A DNA stretch of 64,000 nucleotides from Pandoraea horticolens (GCF_902459555.1 NZ_CABPSM010000020.1:1-64000), one strand, 5' to 3'. Shown: positions 16,118 through 25,699, counted from the stretch's first letter. Numbers and translations: made by a program. Notes: generated by a model from the sequence alone, not told the origin.

Positions 16118-16208
16118 TTTCTGTCTCCCCAAAAAACCAATCAATGAAATCAATTTTCAATTGTGATCGGCGTGCTGTCGCAACCTGTCAGATATCTATG
16201 ATCGAGAC

Positions 16209-16544
16209 ATGATCGTCGGCTACGCGTGCACCTCGACCGTCGATCAGAAGGCCAGCTTTGAGGCTTAACTGAAGGCGCTTCGCGCCGCCGGTTGCGAAAA
16301 ACTGTTTCAGGAGCAGGTTTCGTCTATCGGCGAACGCATCCCGCTTGCTGCTGCGCTTGAATATGTGCGGGAAAGCGACGTGCTCGTGGTCACGAAGCTC
16401 GACCGTCTGGCCAGATCCGTCGCAGACCTGATCGCAACAATGCAGCCACTCGATCGCAAGAACATGGGCCTGCGCGTGCTGAACCTGGGCGAGGCCACCG
16501 TTTATCGAATTCTCGCCGCCGCCAAGGCGACCGAATCAGGCTGA
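16209..16544 (+). pseudogene. Serine recombinase (resolvase) relic
   Basis: Starts MIVGYACTSTVDQKASFEA, the catalytic N-terminus of resolvases (Y-x-R-x-S-T, here with Cys-Thr in place of Arg-Val/Ser). TAA at 16266 replaces the expected Gln. The frame then continues with SDVLVVTKLDRLARSVADLI and jumps by an internal deletion from LRVLNLG to the C-terminal helix-turn-helix (ATVYRILAAAKA). With an in-frame stop and a deletion it cannot be functional. Confidence 0.8.
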
Positions 16545-16670
16545 GACCGTCGGGCTGCGGCGTCCACATTCGTAAATCGCACTTATGGCAGCTATGTGCG
16601 CACTACCCCTATTAGCGACGAGCGTAATGTACCGCGTGGGACAAATCGTCACATTTACCGAATATTGAAA

Positions 16671-16712
16671 GAGCGATTTGTGTAACTGTGAACGGTACAC
16701 CTCTGCGACAAT
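16671..16712 (+). promoter_or_regulatory. Candidate promoter of repeat protein C
   Basis: Box gagcgatttgtgtaa (16671-16685), then 23 nt to gacaat (16707-16712), then 72 nt to the ATG at 16785. About 140 bp upstream of the ATG, including cgaaagcgcttccgtgagat just before it, are nearly the same as upstream of gene A. Confidence 0.55.
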
Positions 16713-16784
16713 AAGAAGCGCACGGCGGGCGGCGACGATGACGGGCACGCCCGCTATCGAAAGCGCTTCCGTGAGATTAATTCA

Positions 16785-18320
16785 ATGTATCCCGTTTCCG
16801 GCACTTCTCCCCCCCGCTCGCAGCTTCTCGTCACGACCTCAACGCAGTCGTCTATCCTTGGCGCCGACGTGCGCGAAGTGCGTCGGACTGACGGGTGGTC
16901 CCGTACATCGCCGAGTTTGGCGCAACTCCTGCCGCCGCTCAGAACGATGAAGAGCACCGGATCTCTCCTGAGAAACGTGAGCCTGTCGACGTCCACATCA
17001 ACGCAGACGACTACTGTCAGCGTCAATGTGCGCTTGGTGTACCAAGCAGATCAGACGGGTGGGCAAACGGAACCGCCTATCCATGCTGGGGCGATGGACG
17101 CCTTGCTGAACTTCGCCCAACAAACGCCGTCCCCCGGAACATCGCAACTATTGGGCAGGTTTGAGGCTATTCAGGAGAGCCTCGAGCGACACGTCAATGC
17201 CCAAGCACCGGCCGACATGCCATCAAGCTCGATCAAACACCCGCTGCCCCTTGAAACAGCACGCGCAGCGGAGAGGCGGGCAACGTCCCAGGACGCAGGC
17301 AGCAGAAGCGGTGCTGGTTTCATGTCTCCTCCAATAAAAATCCGCCGTCAAAATATAGACATCCAAACTTTGCGGGCATTGAAGGTCGCGTTGACCCACG
17401 ACCCCCATCTTGATGTGACGGAATGGACGCAAACGAACCACATTCATACTCGGACAATAAGGAATTATGTATACAAAGGCGCGCTGACGCCGGAGGCACA
17501 GCGCCGGTTGGATGTGGCTGACGGGAAAGCGCCAAGCTTTAGGCCGGTGACAGTGGACGACTTACGGAACCTAGATGCCGCGCTGACCCTCGACCGCAGG
17601 CTTAACATCACAAAGTGGGCGCGAGTGAACCGCGTTCATCCCCGAACAATAGGACAATATATATTCAAAGGCGCGCTGACGCCGGAGGCACAGCACCGGT
17701 TGGATATGGCCGACGGGAAAGCGCCAAGCGTTAGACAGGCGACGGTGGACGACTTACGGAACCTGGATGCCGCGCTGACCCTCGACCGCAGGCTTAACGT
17801 CACAGAGTGGGCGCGAGTGAACCGCGTTCATCCCCGAACAATGACGCAATATGTATCCAAAGGCGCGCTGACGCCGGAGGCACGGCACCGGTTGGATGTG
17901 GCCGACGGGAAAGCGCTAAGCTTTAGGCGGGTGACGGTGGACGACGTACGGAACCTGGATGCCGCGCTGACCCTCGACCGCAAGCTTAACGTCACAGAGT
18001 GGGCGCGAGCTCATAGCCTGTATTCGAACAGGGTAAGAGCGCTCGTGCGACAAGGCAAGCTGAGGCCAGAGGCGCGGGAAAGGTTGCAGAATGCCGACGG
18101 GCAAGCTACGGTGGCGCAGGCCTCAGCTCAAGCTCCGGGACCTAGGAGAGTGGAGTCGGGCGACTTGCGGGCACTACGTGACGAAAGAGCCAGCGGCGGC
18201 CCGTTTGACCGGGCAGAGTGGGCACAAAGGCTCGACCTGTATCTCCCTGAAGTCAATAAATATGTAACGGCAGAAGGCGAGCTAACCGCAAAGGGACTGA
18301 CCCTGCTGAATGCCGGATGA
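16785..18320 (+). CDS. Repeat protein C: diverged member of the A/B family with 64-residue units
   Basis: 511 residues. The leader (MYPVSGTSPPRSQLLVTTST, later DVREVRRTDGWSR) is clearly homologous to that of A, as is the linker RRATSQDAGSRSGAGFM. The repeats differ: five units from about residue 190, three of them near-identical, of the form VDDLRNLDAALTLDRRLNVT then EWARVNRVHPRTMTQYVSKG then ALTPEARHRLDVADGKAPS. The cores align with A/B (VARQYGVASGALKIYLRADG against WARVNRVHPRTIGQYIFKG, both followed by xLTxxAxxRL). Residues at the variable pair are RN, GQ, TQ, RA and NK. The last two units are the most diverged. No membrane segment. Function unknown; likely a secreted effector by leader and promoter. 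Confidence 0.85.
   Translation: MYPVSGTSPPRSQLLVTTSTQSSILGADVREVRRTDGWSRTSPSLAQLLPPLRTMKSTGSLLRNVSLSTSTSTQTTTVSVNVRLVYQADQTGGQTEPPIHAGAMDALLNFAQQTPSPGTSQLLGRFEAIQESLERHVNAQAPADMPSSSIKHPLPLETARAAERRATSQDAGSRSGAGFMSPPIKIRRQNIDIQTLRALKVALTHDPHLDVTEWTQTNHIHTRTIRNYVYKGALTPEAQRRLDVADGKAPSFRPVTVDDLRNLDAALTLDRRLNITKWARVNRVHPRTIGQYIFKGALTPEAQHRLDMADGKAPSVRQATVDDLRNLDAALTLDRRLNVTEWARVNRVHPRTMTQYVSKGALTPEARHRLDVADGKALSFRRVTVDDVRNLDAALTLDRKLNVTEWARAHSLYSNRVRALVRQGKLRPEARERLQNADGQATVAQASAQAPGPRRVESGDLRALRDERASGGPFDRAEWAQRLDLYLPEVNKYVTAEGELTAKGLTLLNAG
17361..18317 (+). repeat. Tandem 192-bp repeats in gene C
   Basis: gtggacgacttacggaac-type unit starts lie at 17553, 17745 and 17937, exactly 192 bp apart. 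A preceding unit and a final diverged unit extend the array to the gene end. Confidence 0.85.
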
Positions 18321-18348
18321 GGAAAACTGACTCACAAGATGCAGGGTG

Positions 18349-18575
18349 TAGTGGCCTAATGAATCAGGACACTTATTTTTGGCGAAAATACTCGCCATGA
18401 AGAGGTGTCTGATGACCAAACAATGTCGTGCGTTTTCTCCAGAGTTCAAACGCATTGCCGTGGCACTGGTGCTCGATCAGAACTACAACCATATGGACAC
18501 ATGCCGCCCTGTCGGGGTGGCCGAGTCCGTCTTGCTCCGGTGGGTTGAGCAGCTTCAGCTCGAACGTTGGAAAGC
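18349..18575 (+). pseudogene. IS3-family OrfA fragment
   Basis: An open frame with MTKQCRAFSPEFKRIAVALV, then ACRPVGVAESVLLRWVEQLQ-like sequence, matches the N-terminal helix-turn-helix of an IS3-family OrfA. It breaks off after QLQLERW. The upstream tagtggcctaatgaatcagg may be its left end. Confidence 0.65.
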
Positions 18576-18689
18576 AATCGTCAAGAGTGGTGTATGCGGG
18601 GCGGTCGCACGATCAGGCGGCCAGCGCTTGAGGAGCCGGTGCGCTTTCAATCACCGGGGTTCCGTCTTTGAAGGTAACGCCTTTCAGAA

Positions 18690-19150
18690 GTTGATCAATT
18701 TTCGTGGTCCGCACATGCTGCTAATGCTCAGCAGGGATGTCACTGAATGTGAGCAGTGCGTCTCGATCTTTCGTGAGTTTCTCGACTGCCTTCGGGTACC
18801 TGGCCGCGTACGCGTCGACGAACTGATTGAACGCAACAATTGCATCGGCGCGCGTCGCAGCATTCCAGATCTCCGCGAGTGCCGCCTTGGCCTTCCAATG
18901 CTGCGATTTTGGCATCGCATTGCGGACGTTTCCGATTTTGCGAAACCAGCAGCGCTGATGCCGGGTCTGCGGAAACATCTCTTCCAACGCCCCCCATAGT
19001 GATTCGCCGAGCGCCTTGCTGGATCAGATCGTCCAGACCCGGCGCACCCATGATTTCCGTTTGTACTGTTTGACTGCTGTGCGTTTCCTGAGTAAGTTTC
19101 GCCATGGTGGTGGAGTTCGATTGAGAAAGTGTTACCGTGGAAAGCGCCAT
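18690..19150 (-). pseudogene. IS256-family (Mutator-type) transposase relic
   Basis: On the minus strand, MFPQTRHQRCWFRKIGNVRN, then MPKSQHWKAKAALAEIW and KLTKDRDALLTFSDIPAEHW (18987-18721) match the central to C-terminal part of IS256-family transposases. A separate N-terminal piece (IMGAPGLDDLIQQGARRI) lies near 19010-19060 in another frame. The middle with the first Asp residues is deleted. Confidence 0.7.
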
Positions 19151-19475
19151 TCTCCTTCAATCGCCACCGCCCTCCCCTGCCTCCCTCTACGCCGCATACA
19201 CCACTTCCGACGATAACTCCGTGGTAATCGGTTCGAGGCGCTGCAAAACCAAGTTATTCAGTCTCACAGCTAATTCACTCCCGCCAAGCCTGCGGCCCAG
19301 CTTCTCCAAACGGCGAAAAAGTGCTTGCACGATAGCTTTTCCCCTCGTGCCAACTTCGCTTCATCAAAAATAATAGCGCTATCGTTTTTATGGACACTGA
19401 TTTTCCCGGTATCAGCCGGGTACGAAAAAACAGCCGCGACGGCCCACGGAACGAGCGGCGACAGGAGACAAAGTT
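19151..19475. other. Intergenic region upstream of the porin gene
   Basis: No gene is supported. The 3' part must hold the porin promoter; gacaggagac lies 7-16 nt before its ATG. Confidence 0.4.
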
Positions 19476-20840
19476 ATGGCAATACCTCCCTGCCTCACCG
19501 CAGCGACACGCACCAGCGTTCATTTCCGGCCTCGCCATTTTCCACGCACAATTCTCGTGCCGGCGCTTCTGGTAACCGGTCTGCTGTCGGCCTGTGGCGC
19601 CGCCCAAGCTTATGACATGAAGACCAGTCCATATCTGCTCGGCGACTGGGGCGGCTTGCGCACCGACTTGGCTGGGCGCGGTATTACCCTGAACTTGGGC
19701 TACACCGGAGAGGCCGCGCACAATTTCAGCGGCGGCCAGGACAAGCTGACGCGGTACACCGACCAATGGGTAATCGGCACCACGGTGGATCTGGACAAGC
19801 TAGCCGGCTGGCGTGGGGGCACCTTTCAGATGACCATCACCGACCGCAATGGCCGCAACTTGGGGGCTGACGCTGGCATCGGCAACAACATGCTGATCCA
19901 GGAAGTGTACGGTCGCGGCCAGACTTGGCACATGACGCAATTCTGGCTGAACCAGTCGTTCCTGGACGGCCGGATGCAATGGAAGATCGGCCGCCTCACC
20001 GTGGGCGAGGACTTCGCCAACTTCTCCTGCGACTTCCAGAATCTGACCTTCTGCGGCTCACAACCCGGCAACTTGGTCGGCAGCTACTGGGTCAACTGGC
20101 CCACCAGCCAGTGGGCTACACGCCTGAAGTTCAATACGTCTGAGCAGACCTACGTGCAGGCCGGCATATATCAGGTCAACCCCAACTATGTGAACGACGG
20201 CTATGCGCGCCGCCACGGCCTGTCGCTGGACAACCCCAACGGCACCACCGGCGCCCTGGTCCCACTAGAATTCGGCTGGCTGCCGAGTTGGAATGGCCGG
20301 CCCGGCTCGTACAAGTTCGGCGTCTGGTACAACACCTCGAACGGCAAGGATCTGTACCAGGATATCAATCACGCCCCACGCGGCGAAACCGGCCTGGCGC
20401 CACGCGAGCGCAACGGCCAGTACGGCGTGTACATCAACTTCGAACAGCAGATCAGCGGCACCGCAGGCGGCCGCGGCGCTTCAGTGTTTCTAAACGTCTC
20501 GCAGGCTGACCGCGAGACGGCGGCGCAGGATCATCAGATCGCACTCGGCCTGCAGTACAAGGGACCGTTTGCCCGGGCCCACGATGTCGTTGGCGTGGCG
20601 GTCGGCGCCACCCACAACAACGGTCGCTATGCCCACTACGTGCGCCAGCAGGATCAGCGCCTGGGGACACACACCAAGGTGGGCGACGGTTACGAGTATG
20701 TGGCAGAGGCTTATTACAGTTGGTCGCCGATGGCCTCCATTTACCTGCGGCCCAATCTGCAGTACATCAGGCATCCAGGGGGCACCAGCGCTAACCGCGA
20801 CGCCTTCATAATCGGCTTGAAGACTGGCATCACGTTCTGA
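19476..20840 (+). CDS. oprB: Carbohydrate-selective porin, OprB family
   Basis: 454 residues, the usual size for OprB outer-membrane porins, which let glucose and other sugars diffuse into the periplasm. A long N-terminus leads to the hydrophobic core TILVPALLVTGLLSACGAAQA with a likely cleavage after AQA (about residue 45). The LSAC string looks like a lipobox but is probably fortuitous in a porin. The mature part opens YLLGDWGGLRTDLAGRGITL, the OprB signature, and continues in alternating beta-strand pattern to a terminal Phe (KTGITF), as needed for barrel assembly. An AGGAGA ribosome-binding site precedes the ATG. Confidence 0.9.
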   Translation: MAIPPCLTAATRTSVHFRPRHFPRTILVPALLVTGLLSACGAAQAYDMKTSPYLLGDWGGLRTDLAGRGITLNLGYTGEAAHNFSGGQDKLTRYTDQWVIGTTVDLDKLAGWRGGTFQMTITDRNGRNLGADAGIGNNMLIQEVYGRGQTWHMTQFWLNQSFLDGRMQWKIGRLTVGEDFANFSCDFQNLTFCGSQPGNLVGSYWVNWPTSQWATRLKFNTSEQTYVQAGIYQVNPNYVNDGYARRHGLSLDNPNGTTGALVPLEFGWLPSWNGRPGSYKFGVWYNTSNGKDLYQDINHAPRGETGLAPRERNGQYGVYINFEQQISGTAGGRGASVFLNVSQADRETAAQDHQIALGLQYKGPFARAHDVVGVAVGATHNNGRYAHYVRQQDQRLGTHTKVGDGYEYVAEAYYSWSPMASIYLRPNLQYIRHPGGTSANRDAFIIGLKTGITF

Positions 20841-21660
20841 GCGCCACACCACAAAGAGACGGACGCGATCCCGATCTTGCGCCGCGTGTTGGCCGCTGCG
20901 TTGGCGCTGTCCGCCACGCTGTTCGCCGCCCATGCCGGCAAAGAGGCCCTCGTGACCATCTTTTCTATCGACGACTTGCGGGTCCAGCGCGAGGCCGCAA
21001 CGAGCCAAGAAGCAGGATAGCCGCGATCGAGCGCAAGCAGGTCGCGCACTAAACTTGACATTAATTCGGATTGGACATTAACTGGACCAGTCGCCCCTCG
21101 GGCCGCCGGCAGGCAATGCGTCGGCGGCCCGAGGGGCGACGCAGCACGACGTTGCGCGACTGCGCTAAACGCGGTCACACCCCGGTTTTTTAGAGGCATT
21201 GACGGCTCCACCCTTTGTTACACGACGACGTCGCGCGGGACGAGTTGGTCGCCTCAATCGCAGGTCCCCGGCGTTTCCATGCGCAACTCTCGCTCGTCGT
21301 GGCGCCTCCCGATGAGTGAGCACCACGGATCGCCGGAGCTAATCTCGGATCTGGCATACCGAAGTAGGCGGGGGAGGCAGTGCCTGGGACGTGACAGGCG
21401 GGCGCGGCAGCATAGGTGCTACCCGCACGATGACGTGCGTCGCCGTCTCCGGCGTAGCGGTGGACGCCTACGGCGCTCATCAACGCTTCGCCACGCGTGA
21501 GCGGAAGGGCTGCGGCATAATCAGGCCCTGGTCAGAATATGATGGCTGGTCCCGTCGCATTTGCTCAATCACACCGCACTTCACCGCGACGCCTTCGCGA
21601 GGTACATCGCGACCAGCAACTCAACACTCTCCCCCAAGCGGCTTCATCTGATCGGCGCGC
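20841..21660. other. Intergenic region with a decayed secreted-protein start and a large hairpin
   Basis: A 48-codon frame (20877-21020, TTG start) encodes ILRRVLAAALALSATLFAAH followed by AGKEALVTIFSIDD and a stop. It looks like the remnant of an exported protein once downstream of oprB. A perfect 19-bp hairpin lies at 21090-21140. Nothing is seen in 21141-21660. Confidence 0.45.
21090..21140. repeat. Perfect 19-bp stem-loop
   Basis: gtcgcccctcgggccgccg (21090-21108) pairs perfectly with cggcggcccgaggggcgac (21122-21140) around a 13-nt loop. There is no T-tract on either side, so it is not a standard intrinsic terminator. Confidence 0.75.
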
Positions 21661-22326
21661 CTACTGGAAGAACCCCAAACCTTGCAACGCGCGCTCCAGT
21701 CGGCGGAATGCGTAATCGTCCGAGAAAGGTGGTGTGCGCGGCGGATCATAGACGTCGCCGCTGGTGCCGCTGACAATGAGGTCGATGGCATAGCAAGCCC
21801 CCGCGCGTTCGACGCGGTAACTCCGCGCGTTCAATCGATGGCTCATCCCGGCGTCACCGACCTCGAAGGTTGTGAAATTCAGTCCGGCAAGCCGGACATG
21901 ACCGACGCGCTGCATGGGCAACTGATAACCGGGCGGGGGCTGCAAGCAGGTGCGGATCGATTCTGCGGCACGGCTAACGCCGACACGGAGTTCGCCGCGA
22001 GTCAAATCGTTGGAGCCGTTGAGCACCAGCGCGACCACCGGTGCGCCCTTCTCTTTGGGATCGGCATAAAGTCTCCACGCGGTGCTGGTTAGGAAATAGC
22101 TACTATCAAAGCGCGTTCTCGCCTCCAAGTCTGGCGGATAGTCGATGAAAAACCCGAACGGTTTGCTGGTGAAACGCTTTAACGCTGACGGGCTGTCCAT
22201 TGCGGCCGATGCGGCCGATGCGACCGATGTCGCCGCTACAGGTACTTCGGATGGTAACGTTGAAGCCAATGCGTTTGTCGACACGCATAGCGTCAGCAGA
22301 CATGCGGGCAATCTGTAATGGAGCAT
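21661..22326 (-). CDS. Exported protein of unknown function
   Basis: 221 residues. An N-terminal signal peptide (MLHYRLPACLLTLCVSTNAL, cleaved about ALAS) points to the periplasm or outer membrane. The mature part has an Ala/Ser linker (to about residue 45) and then a folded domain beginning RFTSKPFGFFIDYPPDLEAR, with two Cys residues (CLQPPPG and GACYAID) that could form a disulphide. No family is recognised. The CDS stands alone, facing oprB across a long spacer. Confidence 0.75.
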   Translation of the reverse strand: MLHYRLPACLLTLCVSTNALASTLPSEVPVAATSVASAASAAMDSPSALKRFTSKPFGFFIDYPPDLEARTRFDSSYFLTSTAWRLYADPKEKGAPVVALVLNGSNDLTRGELRVGVSRAAESIRTCLQPPPGYQLPMQRVGHVRLAGLNFTTFEVGDAGMSHRLNARSYRVERAGACYAIDLIVSGTSGDVYDPPRTPPFSDDYAFRRLERALQGLGFFQ

Positions 22327-22712
22327 GATGAGTTCTCCAAGGCAAGCAACGGGTTGTCGTTGCCGTGCAGGGGGTGTTTCGCTCGCTTCGCATCGGACGC
22401 AAAGGAGCCGCCCCGGATATACGCCGAATAGCTGCGGGCCTGGGCGTATGCTGGGTCTTCTCCGTCGCCAACGGCACCCGCTCGCCGTGAATCTGAGCAG
22501 CGCGAATACTCACGATTTCACTGCCATGAGGCCGTAATTTTTGAAATTCGGATTTTTTTCATTGCATCTCAATAATATTATAAAGAATTTTCCGGAAAAT
22601 TTCCCTATAGTAATACAGCTGTGATCGCTCAAATGGCATGACGACTTTCGACGTGGCTGTTGTTCGGTATGTAGCGTTTGGAGTCAACATTGAAAATCGA
22701 CGGAGATTAATC
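22327..22712. other. Divergent intergenic region, AT-rich in its right half
   Basis: Lies between the exported protein (minus) and the Dabb-domain gene (plus). The stretch 22540-22640 is AT-rich and probably holds the promoter of the latter. No gene is supported. Confidence 0.4.
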
Positions 22713-23105
22713 ATGAAGCCAGATCCTGTTGCAACAACCATCGAAGGTGATCATGCATCGAGCACCTTGCACAACGGGAATATCCACCATTCCATCTACA
22801 TTACTCTTAAAGATAAAAGCCCGTCCGCCATAAAAAAGCAGTTGGAGCTTGGCAGAAAATACCTGACCAAACATCCCGGCGAGATATCCTTCTTTGCGAC
22901 CGTGCTGGCGCGAAATCTCACACGTCACAAGCAGGTCGATTATTTGTTTAATGAAGAAGATTATGACGTTGCTTTCATCATGATTTTCGCCGATCGTCAC
23001 GCGCACGACGCCTATCAGGTGTCGGATGATCATGTGAACCACTTCATTCCGAAGAGCAATCTGAACTGGCAAAAAATTCGCGTGTTCGATTCGGTGGAGG
23101 AGTAA
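22713..23105 (+). CDS. Stress-responsive alpha/beta barrel (Dabb) domain protein
   Basis: 130 residues. The pattern HHSIYITLKDKSPSAIKKQL at the domain start, then KHPGEISFFATVLARNL and DVAFIMIFADRHAHDAYQVS followed by DDHVNHFIPK, is that of a ferredoxin-like Dabb dimer (start strand, DVAFxxxFxxxxAxxxYQxxxxHxxF). Function in bacteria is poorly defined. The start at 22713 (MKPDPVATT) is chosen for its GGAGAT site at the right distance; the frame extends 25 codons further. A hairpin terminator follows. Confidence 0.75.
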   Translation: MKPDPVATTIEGDHASSTLHNGNIHHSIYITLKDKSPSAIKKQLELGRKYLTKHPGEISFFATVLARNLTRHKQVDYLFNEEDYDVAFIMIFADRHAHDAYQVSDDHVNHFIPKSNLNWQKIRVFDSVEE

Positions 23106-23118
23106 TTTGGTAAGCCCC

Positions 23119-23146
23119 CCCACTTCTAGCGCGGTTCAGAAGTGGG
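23119..23146 (+). terminator. Hairpin downstream of the Dabb gene
   Basis: cccacttct (23119-23127) pairs with agaagtggg (23138-23146) around a 10-nt loop, 14 nt after the stop codon. The T-tract is poor, so termination strength is uncertain. Confidence 0.45.
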
Positions 23147-23149
23147 TGC

Positions 23150-23620
23150 TATGGGCTTTGTTGGCACGTGCATAAAGTGAGGACCGATCATTCCGCCGCA
23201 CGATCTTTCAGTGCTTTCAAAGCCCGGCTGAACTCCCAGGCGCTGGCACGGCGGCTCATTGAAACGTTTATCTTGAACGCGGTGGTCAATTCCCGGTACG
23301 CACGACTGGCGTATTGGGCTCCGCGATCGGGGTGCAGCAGTAATCCCGGTGGCGGTTTGCGTTGCCTCCAGGATCACAGCCCAATACAACGAGCCCTCGC
23401 GGGTCCTGATGAAGGTGGTGTCGCTTACCCGCTTACCCAGGCTTGATTGGGCCGCCAGCCGTTGAAGCGCCGATCTAACAGATTCGGCGCCACCGGCACG
23501 CCCAGCCTGCACGCTGGCTTCACGCTGACCGGCGCTCTCAGCGAGCCGCACCGCCTCAACCTTGAATTCCTCCGGGTACTGCCGTCTCGGTACGACATTC
23601 CCTGCCATGTTCTTCTTCAT
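23150..23620 (-). pseudogene. IS3-family transposase relic
   Basis: The minus-strand frame begins like an IS3 OrfA (VPRRQYPEEFKVEAVRLAES) and then joins an OrfB-like piece, SDTTFIRTREGSLYWAVILE, with a large deletion and frame changes. No complete transposase can be made. Confidence 0.7.
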
Positions 23621-23747
23621 ACAGTCAAAAAGTTATCAAACTTCCTGCTGTACGTGGAATCGAGGCAGGGTCAGGCACCTCGCCCGTCACATCGGCTGCT
23701 GTACATGTGATGTGCGCTGCTCCTTGCTTTTGGACGGGCGGATTGCG

Positions 23748-25190
23748 TCAATCCAGCCATTGCAGCAATGACGAGCCGAGCGGCTGCGGGCCGCGCACGT
23801 AGCCGGGCTTTATGTCGGGCATCTCGATGAGGCTCGGCAGATAAGTTATCTCGCCGAACGGGCTGTCGATCTTCGTCACCGGAACATCGATCTGTTTCGC
23901 GAAATCGGCAAAAGGAAGGGTGCCGTTGAGCGCCTCTGCCGCATCAAGCAGCCCCAGCTCCTGTGCCCACATACACATCCGTGTCAGCGATACCCTGACC
24001 TGATAGCTGCCGCCTTCGATTGCCCGGCGATAAAGCGCTGCGGCTATTCCGGCTGCGCCGGCATAGGCCGCAAGATAATCAGCAAAGATCACCTGCAGCG
24101 GCATGATGGGCGCATCGATCGCACCCTCGGCGCTGACGTAACCGGAGACGGTAACGGCCATCATGTCGAATCCGCGGAAATTCGCCCATTCGCCTTCGAA
24201 ATCGAAGCAGCGCAGCTCATGCGCGATAATGCCGGGCCGGCCGGCGGCCAGTCGACGCGGGGAGATGCCGCGTTGATCGAGGTTGAGATATGAGCAGGTG
24301 AAGACATCCGCCTTCTGGAGCAGGTCGAAGAAACGCCGCATGTCGGCTTCGTCGTCGAAATCGCAATAGGCGGCGCGCTTGCCGATGTCGGTTTCCAGGC
24401 GCCAGTTCATATGATCAGGGTAGTCCGGCCTGGAGATGTGCAGCACATCGGCGCCGAATTCGGCGAGGGTGCGTGCGGTGACCGGTCCTCCGATGACATG
24501 AGTGCAGTCGAGGACGCGGATGCCGGCCAGAGCTGCGTCGCACCCCAAGGGAAGCGGCACGGGATCACTCTCGCCGACCTTCTCAATCTCGATTATGGGC
24601 TTGGCTGCCAAGCGGCGCCCTACCGGATGCGCCAACCACTCTTCCGCGCTGCGAACAACCCCGATAGCTCCCGCCTCTTCGCGCACCGCCCGTTCCAATG
24701 CCTCGGCATCCCACTGCATGATCGCTGCTTCCACTGCATGTTGGGTCGGGGCGCATTTGAGAACTTTGAAAATCGCGTCGCGCAGCCGGGGATAGAACAG
24801 CTCAATCTTGATGAACCGCCCGTCGCGGGTTGGATAGAATTCGCCACTCAAAGGAGAATCGACGCCGCCAGCAACCCCATAGTCGGTAAAGGGAAGAAGC
24901 CGGCCGTTTTGGCGCATGAATGCGATACCATGGTGCTGATGCACAGCGTTGCGCACGCTGGTCGTCACGCTCTGCGGCTTGCCTCCCCGCAACTGCCAGA
25001 GTTCGCCGAGCGCCATGCCGAAAGCCGCCTGCGCGGCCGCCATCAGCTCTCCGAAACGGTGACGTGAAGCCAGGATAGGGTCCTTGCCCCGGATCGTGAC
25101 CTCACCTTTATGATCCGCCTCGCGCAATCCGATTGCTGCGAGGATCATATCAAGGGCTTGTTGGGAGGTCTTGCTGTCGACTATCGCCAC
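23748..25190 (-). CDS. Family III CoA-transferase (CaiB/BaiF type)
   Basis: About 480 residues. The C-terminal half carries the family motif LAGIRVLDCTHVIGGPVTAR, then LAEFGADVLHISRPDYPDHM, and a plausible nucleophile Asp in the CDFDDEADMRRFFDLLQKAD region that must be confirmed. The N-terminal half is a related lobe, as in two-lobed CoA-transferases. These enzymes move CoA between carboxylic acids; the substrate cannot be told. The GTG at 25190 is preferred because AGGAG lies 6 nt before it; a TTG two codons upstream is possible. No partner gene of a catabolic operon is next to it. Confidence 0.8.
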   Translation of the reverse strand: MAIVDSKTSQQALDMILAAIGLREADHKGEVTIRGKDPILASRHRFGELMAAAQAAFGMALGELWQLRGGKPQSVTTSVRNAVHQHHGIAFMRQNGRLLPFTDYGVAGGVDSPLSGEFYPTRDGRFIKIELFYPRLRDAIFKVLKCAPTQHAVEAAIMQWDAEALERAVREEAGAIGVVRSAEEWLAHPVGRRLAAKPIIEIEKVGESDPVPLPLGCDAALAGIRVLDCTHVIGGPVTARTLAEFGADVLHISRPDYPDHMNWRLETDIGKRAAYCDFDDEADMRRFFDLLQKADVFTCSYLNLDQRGISPRRLAAGRPGIIAHELRCFDFEGEWANFRGFDMMAVTVSGYVSAEGAIDAPIMPLQVIFADYLAAYAGAAGIAAALYRRAIEGGSYQVRVSLTRMCMWAQELGLLDAAEALNGTLPFADFAKQIDVPVTKIDSPFGEITYLPSLIEMPDIKPGYVRGPQPLGSSLLQWLD

Positions 25191-25480
25191 GAGCAACTCC
25201 TATTCAAAGAATTAATCTACATTAGCTATATCACCTTTCCCGAAAATCATAAATTAAAAAATCCGGAACAAGTTATTAAACTTTCGAATAATAGAGATTA
25301 TTCTCTTATTTGAATGTACCCAACAACAATAAATAATAATTTAATTTACATATTTTTTTAATCTTTGATGATGTGCGAGGCACCATCGCCGTCACCAGCC
25401 AGAAGGTTGGCCGGGGAGTGTCACGAACGCAAGCGGAAGCCTGCAGTGCCGTAAATTCACGCGCGCCACGGCGGGCAAGT
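25191..25480. other. AT-rich intergenic stretch
   Basis: AT-rich region upstream of the CoA-transferase, probably holding its promoter. The right edge already merges into an IS630 relic. Confidence 0.4.
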
Positions 25481-25690
25481 GGCGTCTCCGATTTCTGGAT
25501 CAGCGCATCAACGGACTCTATGACGAAGTACGCTACGGCAAGCCGCGCCATCGACAGCAGGAATTCCTGTCGCTCCTGCGCGAAATCGACAAGGCTGTCC
25601 CGGCTGATCTCGACGGGCACTGCATCGTGGACAACTACGGCAGTCACAAGCATCCGAAGGTCAAGGCGTGGCCGGCAGCCCGCCCCGCTG
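25481..25690 (+). pseudogene. IS630-family transposase fragment
   Basis: The frame reads INGLYDEVRYGKPRHRQQEF, then LREIDKAVPADLDGHCIVDN followed by YGSHKHPKVKAW, the region around the second Asp (DNYGxHK) of IS630-family transposases. Both ends are missing. Confidence 0.7.
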
Positions 25691-25699
25691 TCTGCACCG

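Noticed and set aside
20877-21020. Small exported peptide gene after oprB
   Set aside because: It has a TTG start, no clear ribosome-binding site and stops after 48 codons, so it is recorded only as a likely remnant.
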